Assembly (NCBI GenBank): GCA_048498995.1
Contig: JBEHWX010000065.1
Span: 1 to 32,924, forward strand
DNA: 32,924 nucleotides
Reading direction: 5' to 3'
DNA from: JBEHWX01 sp048498995
GTDB lineage: Bacteria > Bacteroidota > Ignavibacteria > OLB7
The position numbers were made by a program, and so were the translations under genes. Below, in pieces: positions 27,101 through 32,924 of the stretch (its first letter is position 1; every line of letters begins with the position of its first letter). A model generated the notes under the pieces. That model did no database searches. It was given only the letters and a program-made list of their open reading frames with translations, and was not told the origin of the DNA.

Positions 27101-30100
27101 ACTGATCGAGGAAGTCGCGGAGGCGGAGGCCACGGTAGACCATATAGCGCACCGGCGGGAATTCCACCGATGGCTGATCCAGCGGCGCTATGATCAGGTT
27201 CACCCGTTCCGGATCGTGGGATCCGGTGGTCGGGTCGACGATTCTCTGCAGCAACGCTCGGCCGGTGACCGCGGCAAATGCCTTTACCGGCTCGGCCGCG
27301 CGGGAGATGAAACTATTGGTGAGACGGTACCGGTACGGCGACTTCGGGCCAAAGGAAAGCCCGGTGGTCTGCGCCATGAATTTCTCGATCTCTCCGAAGC
27401 CGAAGACGTCAGGCATCGACGGAGGCTGGACATCCAGCTCCTCGTAGTTCAGGGAATCTTCGGTCCCGGGAGCGCTGATGGTGCCAGTACCGATGATTGC
27501 ATTGGCGTCGTTCCGGATGAAGTACTGGAACTTGATGTCGTAACGTTCCTGCACGTTCCAATCGATCGGGAAATAGATCTCGTACTGATTTCCGTCGGCA
27601 TCGGTCGTCCCCGCGGGAGGGGTGAGCTTCGGCGGACGGATCGTCAGCCCCGGCAATGTTCCGGTCTGCACCCAGCCGGTACCGTCGTGCCGGAACTCGA
27701 TGACTGTCTTCGCCCCGCTGGAGCTTGTCACGGTCATCTTGAGTGAGACATGCCTGGTATCGAAATACCCGACACGATCCCGGATAATGGCCTTGATGTG
27801 AAATGGCTTCGGCACGGGGTCCCCGCTGCTTCCGGGCACGGGGTCGGGCGCGACAGTGCCGTTGAGGGCCAGGTTATCCGTCCCCAGCACCTCCATCTCG
27901 GCGAAGGAGATCTCCCGAACGGCGATGTTGTTGTTCTCGCCGGGCGCGACGCTGTTGTTCCAGATCTTGTTGCCGTTGTCGGGAACCGCCAGTGGATCTC
28001 CACTTCCGGCACTCACGACGCCGTCGTGCGGCGTGATCTCGGCCAGAATGTAGATCCGCTTCCGACTGGCCACGCTCGGCGTATCCTTCGGCGGCCGCTG
28101 ATCGCCGAGCCATCGAAATCCGGTGACATAGGTGCATTGAGGAGCGATTCCCCTCTTCAGAGGCGGAAGCGGAATGCCGGGAACGGTCGACTCCGGAACG
28201 ACGAAGGCATAATTCTCTCCGAGAAATTCCGTCCCATCGCTCCACGCGCCGCTGCTCATTTGATAGTAGGTCGGACCGCCCGCCGTGCTCACGATGGTGC
28301 TCTGGAAATCCTCCAACGTCAGTTCGGAAATGCTCCGGTTCGTCACGGCAATGTAGAGACGCACCGAGGCCTCGAGACTCTCCTTCCCATCGATGATCGG
28401 CGCGAGGTTCCTGATGCGGACATAGACTACGCGATGATCATCGACCGAGGGATTCTGGTGCGGTCCCGGAGTGTTGTATACGGCCGTGGCCGCGTCACCC
28501 TCCCGCGTTTTCATCGTGACGTTCAATGCATCGATGGCGGCGATATCGAGGGCATTGTTTCGTACCCAGATATCGGGACTCGAGATCGGCTTGGTGGTAT
28601 CCGGTGTGAAGCGCGTGACGCCGGTCTCGTCGACATGATTGCGGATCATCAGGTCGCGCTTGCCATGGTCGTAGGCGATCGCGGCTTCGACGGCTCGGGC
28701 GGCATCCACACGACCGTAGCCGAGGGCGCGGTGGTAACACGGAGTTCGCCGCGGTGCCACAGGGATATTCTGCGAACCGTCGTGAATATAGCTCACGGGT
28801 GGCACCTTCAACTTACCATCCGCGATCTCGAGGATCACGCGGGCCTCGGTGCCCGCAATGGTGACAAAGTGCTGAAGCGGGACCGCGGTCGACAGACCGG
28901 CGCCGGTCTGCGACATCGCGGGATATGTGCGGGTCAACGGCGTGCTCGAGTCCAGCGTTATCGTGGATCCGATGGCCGACTGAATTTTCACGAGCTCCGG
29001 CTCGAAGTGGAACGGTCGTACCATCTTCGGAGGGAAGCTCTTGATGTCGGGCGTGACGGATATTCCGGGGTTGATCGCCAGCTCGTTGTGGCTTATCACG
29101 TCAGTGATCAGAAAGCCCTGTGCATCCCTCCCGGCGTCCTGGATATGGATCTGTTGTCCGACCTGGAACCCCGCGGTGCTGGCGACCTGTATCGTGCTGC
29201 TGAAACTGACGTCTCTCGTGAGATGCGTGATGGGGCCGGCTCCCACCTGAATCATTTGCCCGGCCCAGAATCCCGCACTTTGTACGTCCTCGAGGGCAGT
29301 GTTCAACGCCGACTCATACTCCTTGCCGGCGCACTCCACCTCTATCTCGGTCGGAGAGACGACCCTCTTGAGAACACCGATGGCCCCGATCAGAACGATC
29401 TGCCCGACGGAGAAACGGGTGATGCTCCCGCTCGGCTGAATCTCGGAAAAGTGATCCTCGATGCTTGGCGTCATGGTTCCCACCAGCGTTGCCGGCACTT
29501 CGGGATCGCCAATGAAGCGGAGAATGCCACGATCATCGTAGATGGGCTCGCCATCCTTGTCGTGCCATCCATCGAGCCGGGCGTTCCATATCGCGAAGTT
29601 CGACGCACTGGTCGTATCCGTATCAGCTTCGCCCAGGAACCGGTTCATCGGGTCTATTTTGGTGGCGGTTGTACGGAGGATCTCCCGCACTTCGATATTG
29701 GTCAGCGTCGGCTTCGCGCTGAGAACGAGCGCGGCGATGCCGCTCACCAGCGCGGCCGCGGATGATGTACCGCCGAAGGAGTCGAGATGCGTGGCGTCGT
29801 TCATGAACACATTCTGCTCGTCGGCGTGATCCTTCTTGAATCCGTATTCGGGAATTCTCCCATCCAGACCTATGGTCAGTTTACCGCTGTCGGCCCCCGT
29901 CTGTGCTATCCAGATTCCCTCGGCGTTCCCATCGGCGGGGTCTCCGATCAACGCGGCGTTGTCGATGGCTCCCTTCGGGTCGGAGGCAACGCTCAGGCGC
30001 ACCGTCTTATCGCCGATGTGAACGTCCTGATCCGTCGTCACCGTGTAATTGTCGGAATTTTTCTTTCCCGGGAGATCGTTCTTCATGATTCCCGGATAGA

Positions 30101-32462
30101 CCGGAAGGATACTCGCACCCGCCGCATGATCCTTCTTGAGCTTCGTCACCGCGTAGAGGTTTCCGGATATCCGCTTGACAATGGCAAGCTCTCCTTTTTC
30201 GGAGAACGGATTATCGATATACACCTCGAGCTGGATCGACGGATCCACGAGATCATCCAGATTGAGGATATAGATATTCTCCTCTCCCTTGTGAGCCTCG
30301 GATTGCAGCGTCGGCTGCTTGGCCGTGCGGGGCTTGGGCTCACGCTGCTCATTGTTCTGGTCGAGAAAGGAGCTGGTTACGATGGCATAGCTGTAAGGGG
30401 GATTGTGAACCGGAACGTCCGGCTCGTTCCAATCGTAGAACGCCGACACGCCATTGACTTCGTGAAACCGGCTCCACTTGATGAGGTGCCCGGCCGAGTG
30501 CGACGGCGCGGAGACGTCGACGGCGATCCACCAGCGCCGCGGCATCTCCGGGTCCGCCCCCTCTTCGGTACTCGGCGTCAGAAGCAGCATCTTTCGATGC
30601 ACTTCCGGCTGACCGTGGGTTTTCCGCGCGCTGAAGCTGCTGTATGGCGCAAGTACTTCCGACCGGTTCACAAGGTTGTCGAGGTTGGCGAAGTTGCTCT
30701 CCGGAGGCGTCGTATTCTTCGGGAACTCGTTCTCGACCCGAAGCGTCGAGGCACCGACCACGATGAGCTTCCGATGCTCTCCCAGCGGATTGGTCACTTC
30801 GACCCTCTGCGCTGCGTTGCCGGCACTGAAGACGAAGACGGTGCCGCGTCGGCCGCGGCCATACCAGACCACATCGTTTACGGTGTTCCACATTTCGGCG
30901 TTGATCGGGTTGTCGCCGAAATCGAAGCTGTTCGAGATGATGCTCGCTCCCGGGCCGGTATTGGTTCCGCTTGCCAGACGCGGCGGGAGCCCTTCCTTAT
31001 AGTCTCCCCTGTTTGCCGACCAGAGTGGATCGAGCCCAGCCATCCATTTCCAGATGCGGGACATCGTGTCAGGATCGTCGGGATAGATCACGCTGATGAT
31101 GCGGGCGTTCGGAGCCGCGCCGACAACGCCGAAGTTGTCGGTTGGGTTGGCGTTGGCCGCCGCCACGCCCGCGGTCCAGGTGCCGTGCGGATTCACGAGA
31201 CGATGGTCCGGATTACCATCCAGCTCGTCACGGTTGTCCCACCGCATATCCCGAGTCGCGCTATGGCGCGCGTCGAGAAACCAGTAGACCTTGCGTCCGC
31301 CGATCGTCTGCCCCAGCATGCTGGTATCTCGAACATGTCCTCCCCTGACATTCACGGTGAAGTCGGAGTGGCGCGCCGCGGCGCCCCATGTGGTGGGGGA
31401 TATCTCCGACTGAATTCCCTTGTCGGGAAATCCGATCACGACGTCCGCGCTTCCGAATTTCAGATCGTCGTTCACCGCATTCTGGTCGTCGCGTTTTGCC
31501 AGTCGACTCCACGCCAGTGGAAGGCGCGTCACCTGAAGATGCCATTGAAGCGGATAGAGGAAGTCGGTCGGCATGCCCACATCGGGCGGCACCGGATCTG
31601 GTCCCTGCGGGCGGATCGGGGAGGCAAGGCCCGGCAGCGCGGTGACCACGTACGGCGAGGAGGCCAGCCGCTCGCAGACCGCGAGCACTTCGCTCGGAGA
31701 ATGCGCGTCGAGCCGGACGTGAAAGCGATGCCGGTCTGATTGCGTGACCGACGCGCGCTCGATTCCGGCTTCCGACAGCAGGTGATCGAGCGCATCGACA
31801 TCAAACGAGCTGTCGAGCTGAACGGAAATGTCGCCGGTGAGAAGGGCCAGACGCGTTCCCGCGAATAGAACCGGCGCGCCGACCAGCACGTCATGGGCGT
31901 GTGGCAGCAGAGACTCTCGAACTCGCCTCGACTCTGATTTCGACATTGCCCGGCTGGCACGCAGCAGGTGGAGATTTCTGCGTCCGGCAATTCCCCGTCG
32001 GTCCACTTCGACGAATATTTCGCGACCGGCCTCCTCGCCGGCATCCCGCCTGATCGCCTCGTGCATGGAGGGCCAGATATCGTCATCGCAGATGACACCG
32101 AGCAGGTCGTCCTCGGCATGCGCGATGATCATGGTTCCATCCACGCGGAAATATCTCTCGGCTTCCGAGGCAAGCTCGATCCGGACATCCGATCCGGAGC
32201 CGCCGACGTCGACATATCTGCGTTGCGGCTTATAGCCCTCTTTCTCGACGACGACGAGCACCGCTCCGGGGCGAAGCTCGGGCGCGACGTATGCGTCGAG
32301 CACCGCGTCATATTGTCCGGTGAAGACGCTCCGCGGCGCCCCCACGTTATCAGGCGACCTACCTTGCCGCTTGTGTACTTTTTCGAATTCAACCTTTGCG
32401 TCACGGATGACATTGCCGTGGCAGTCTGCGACATGCACCACGAGCATATGGTTGTTGCTCAT
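24135..32462 (-). CDS. Giant subtilisin-like S8 serine protease (2775 aa) with a pyroglutamyl-peptidase-like C-terminal domain
   Basis: Domains in order: a small beta domain (about 5-100, carboxypeptidase-regulatory-like), a subtilase prodomain resembling the fervidolysin type (about 195-285), then the S8 catalytic domain. Catalytic residues are Asp347 (FPDKGI), His426 (NPHGTWTAGV), oxyanion Asn549 (FSAGN) and Ser900 (GGTSSAAALVSG). The usual closing motif GYGRVDAARAV appears only at 1248-1258, so two insertions of roughly 270 residues split the domain (about 613-885 and 980-1240). A CARDB-like beta domain follows (about 1295-1490, SPDIWV and VYVRIRN), then long beta-rich segments I cannot name, and a C15-like domain at 2506-2775. 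There is no signal peptide or membrane helix. The ATG at 32462 follows GAGAAG; a TTG in frame at 32495 is less likely. The intact active site suggests a working endopeptidase, perhaps for maturing itself or its giant neighbours. That is inference. Confidence 0.9.
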   Translation of the reverse strand: MSNNHMLVVHVADCHGNVIRDAKVEFEKVHKRQGRSPDNVGAPRSVFTGQYDAVLDAYVAPELRPGAVLVVVEKEGYKPQRRYVDVGGSGSDVRIELASEAERYFRVDGTMIIAHAEDDLLGVICDDDIWPSMHEAIRRDAGEEAGREIFVEVDRRGIAGRRNLHLLRASRAMSKSESRRVRESLLPHAHDVLVGAPVLFAGTRLALLTGDISVQLDSSFDVDALDHLLSEAGIERASVTQSDRHRFHVRLDAHSPSEVLAVCERLASSPYVVTALPGLASPIRPQGPDPVPPDVGMPTDFLYPLQWHLQVTRLPLAWSRLAKRDDQNAVNDDLKFGSADVVIGFPDKGIQSEISPTTWGAAARHSDFTVNVRGGHVRDTSMLGQTIGGRKVYWFLDARHSATRDMRWDNRDELDGNPDHRLVNPHGTWTAGVAAANANPTDNFGVVGAAPNARIISVIYPDDPDTMSRIWKWMAGLDPLWSANRGDYKEGLPPRLASGTNTGPGASIISNSFDFGDNPINAEMWNTVNDVVWYGRGRRGTVFVFSAGNAAQRVEVTNPLGEHRKLIVVGASTLRVENEFPKNTTPPESNFANLDNLVNRSEVLAPYSSFSARKTHGQPEVHRKMLLLTPSTEEGADPEMPRRWWIAVDVSAPSHSAGHLIKWSRFHEVNGVSAFYDWNEPDVPVHNPPYSYAIVTSSFLDQNNEQREPKPRTAKQPTLQSEAHKGEENIYILNLDDLVDPSIQLEVYIDNPFSEKGELAIVKRISGNLYAVTKLKKDHAAGASILPVYPGIMKNDLPGKKNSDNYTVTTDQDVHIGDKTVRLSVASDPKGAIDNAALIGDPADGNAEGIWIAQTGADSGKLTIGLDGRIPEYGFKKDHADEQNVFMNDATHLDSFGGTSSAAALVSGIAALVLSAKPTLTNIEVREILRTTATKIDPMNRFLGEADTDTTSASNFAIWNARLDGWHDKDGEPIYDDRGILRFIGDPEVPATLVGTMTPSIEDHFSEIQPSGSITRFSVGQIVLIGAIGVLKRVVSPTEIEVECAGKEYESALNTALEDVQSAGFWAGQMIQVGAGPITHLTRDVSFSSTIQVASTAGFQVGQQIHIQDAGRDAQGFLITDVISHNELAINPGISVTPDIKSFPPKMVRPFHFEPELVKIQSAIGSTITLDSSTPLTRTYPAMSQTGAGLSTAVPLQHFVTIAGTEARVILEIADGKLKVPPVSYIHDGSQNIPVAPRRTPCYHRALGYGRVDAARAVEAAIAYDHGKRDLMIRNHVDETGVTRFTPDTTKPISSPDIWVRNNALDIAAIDALNVTMKTREGDAATAVYNTPGPHQNPSVDDHRVVYVRIRNLAPIIDGKESLEASVRLYIAVTNRSISELTLEDFQSTIVSTAGGPTYYQMSSGAWSDGTEFLGENYAFVVPESTVPGIPLPPLKRGIAPQCTYVTGFRWLGDQRPPKDTPSVASRKRIYILAEITPHDGVVSAGSGDPLAVPDNGNKIWNNSVAPGENNNIAVREISFAEMEVLGTDNLALNGTVAPDPVPGSSGDPVPKPFHIKAIIRDRVGYFDTRHVSLKMTVTSSSGAKTVIEFRHDGTGWVQTGTLPGLTIRPPKLTPPAGTTDADGNQYEIYFPIDWNVQERYDIKFQYFIRNDANAIIGTGTISAPGTEDSLNYEELDVQPPSMPDVFGFGEIEKFMAQTTGLSFGPKSPYRYRLTNSFISRAAEPVKAFAAVTGRALLQRIVDPTTGSHDPERVNLIIAPLDQPSVEFPPVRYMVYRGLRLRDFLDQSDPTVLREVPGPGDPPITDPDLAPSSFIAELFRVHRVRRQDMIDANVPSGELPGEIPVPKALGWDPSQSATTSLATAFAGTHDFQLPIVRRGAHIGNFFIQDDAEFGFEIVLDDARANSLDLAYARKPYHEIDLTSAPDNALTGDALSARKEDVLAFVDAAAYYGMFHDLGVEHPDGSLKRGEELYSAILTPFANRHRIYLDIRSEHGRSLNYHGNYGLTGAPIQIGPTPDDMVPAQYGSDGWPLVTLDRATEQVVAGNQRIFLSLTVNDNTKPLLYIEHGTPTTTASGRFIPTETLAAVGDEWTSPVGLSLPSVVDPDLDETLDVAGILRLRYFRMIPDTPAAPVERAIEMERYTDNVFGPVSADADVATPTGTFTTWITDHERVFIDGRSSAPVLDFGAVVERGVALLKANGVTTQAMYYTAPVDYYRTGGAVLPREGGGDSGFSPRPTFLGASSLFGEFEIKTTRISDGSLGIDLPSLEPRAPGAIREGIMLLGITAAERTALQTAAATLSDAYPRNFVLVGGSGLGQVSSGGITFYKYQVHVRGILPLTHQSTDVPPAAPIVVYSIDGLLFVSSGTNLESIFPTSYLRTAEELRAMLPEPTTIVTEAAAIWPIVNGFNGAVAFPGVPDDDSAAGAIGSAITTLGTSLWTEAHTATAGGHPDDRPLYWARLRMAAAMKSHRRLLKNSAERALLVEAFEKATRGFESITFGSVGSGKKVLVVALDPYGFDTLGLEGSNPAGVVALELSGESVSGTGSGQIESVLLPVRYEDYDGGYLERLFEQYIFDPAKRVHMILVLGRNGTRDFLSLERFAGRGRSKTAPDNMDRKSADRVGAGSEWLEFYPTTIPVNAMMQGQIGRSGGQIFYFNQSYLAWSYDATGNRSEQSIEKAGTGLSGPNETSHTAPAPTGVAVEGSGGAYLANEVFYRLAHLAANPPAGLPASSIAIGLLDIPDPSITVGPGPGGLDYADIVQEVKDAIGRVLGLLV
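24138..24947 (-). other. Inactivated pyroglutamyl-peptidase (C15)-like domain
   Basis: Codes for residues 2506-2775 of the protease. The order of segments follows pyrrolidone carboxyl peptidases: VLVVALDPYG (compare VLVTGFEPFG), SNPAG, LLPV, LVLGRNGTRDFLSLERFA, APDN, GGAYLANEVFY, GLLDIP and a final helix. The catalytic Glu equivalent is kept (Glu2599 in SLERF). The catalytic Cys of the family motif YLCN is Ala2710, and the His of the IHVP motif aligns with Asp2739. Loss of both implies a binding or structural module, not a peptidase. An insertion of about 50 residues lies before the GGAYLAN motif. Confidence 0.68.
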
Positions 32463-32924
32463 GATCTTCTCGATGTTGTGATGGTGATTCAGCAACGGAT
32501 TCTACGCCGGACGGTCCTCACCGAACGATCCGACTCCGGATACCAAGCATGTAGCGCCGATGGCATCCGGAACATGGTCTTGCCCGCCTCGATGAGGCGC
32601 GGTGCCTGAAGCGGTGCTCGCGTCGCGGCGGGTCATGGTCTCGCCACGATCCTTTCGTGACAAGTCGGCCGTGAACATGCCGAGCGCTCGCGACATCCTC
32701 TGCCACGCTTCACCGACGTGAGGTCAGTTATCGTGCAACAGGCTTCGCACGAACAATGGGTATGAAACGCAGGTGATGGTAATACGCGATGAAAGGCGGT
32801 CGATGATCTCCGACATTCCCTCGCCGGTTCCATCGTCCGCCCGAAGGTCGAACGATGGGCCGCACGATGCCTGTGGTACGCATCGCCGGCCACTCTCGTC
32901 GGCGCGTGCGCGCGCCAGTCCGAC
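32463..32924. other. Region upstream of the giant-gene cassette, no gene recognised
   Basis: 462 bp between the protease start and the window edge. Short open frames here have arginine-rich, non-family-like translations and no ribosome binding sites. No TTG-N20-TAnnTTTG promoter is visible on the minus strand. The only structured element I see is an inverted repeat TCGTGC-N9-GCACGA at 32731-32751, about 270 bp before the protease start. The promoter of the cassette is either of another type or beyond the window. Confidence 0.5.

Noticed and set aside
5758..32462. Contractile injection system or phage tail locus
   Set aside because: Giant proteins of this kind could sit near such loci, but no sheath, tube, baseplate or ATPase gene is present here.
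32502..32893. Small open frames upstream of the protease gene
   Set aside because: Short, Arg/Ser/Cys-rich and overlapping each other, with no ribosome binding site or family resemblance.

Overview
This is a GC-rich bacterial window. Its core genes (a LytR_C-domain membrane protein, rsfS, argS, a tRNA) are ordinary. Two promoters fit the Bacteroidota-type pattern (TTG, 20-bp spacer, TAnnTTTG or one mismatch from it): one before the LytR_C gene, one before the tRNA. Together with the LytR_C-rsfS pairing, this points to the Bacteroidota/Chlorobiota side of the tree, perhaps a GC-rich Kapabacteria-like lineage. That placement is inference and no database was used.

Left part, plus strand (1-5710). 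The window opens in a minisatellite of five 49-bp units. A promoter then drives a two-gene unit: a membrane protein with a LytR C-terminal domain and the ribosomal silencing factor RsfS. argS follows, and 111 bp later comes a tRNA-Arg(TCT) with its own promoter and intrinsic terminator. Next are a lipoprotein of the phosphoesterase/acid phosphatase family and a phytanoyl-CoA dioxygenase-like non-haem iron enzyme. A perfect 12-bp hairpin at 5683-5710 closes this side and lies between convergent genes.

Right part, minus strand (5758-32462). About 26.7 kb holds only three genes, all in one direction, encoding proteins of about 2775, 2837 and 3166 residues. In transcription order: (1) a subtilisin-like S8 serine protease with an intact Asp/His/Asn/Ser set, two large insertions in the catalytic domain, and a C-terminal domain that looks like an inactivated pyroglutamyl peptidase (family C15); (2) a protein with a long beta-strand-rich first half and an alpha-helical repeat region; (3) a protein whose first half is a cysteine-rich helical repeat array and whose second half is almost cysteine-free and beta-rich. 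Proteins 2 and 3 share the same repeat family (C-x2-W-x5-C-x4-C modules alternating with C-x13-C modules). None of the three shows a classical signal peptide, a membrane anchor or an obvious type IX secretion tail.

The three giant genes look like one system: a protease plus two very large structural or adhesive partners. Their shared repeats, tandem arrangement and isolation support this, but function is not established. This cassette is the candidate undescribed system in the window. The last 462 bp upstream of it hold no recognisable gene.
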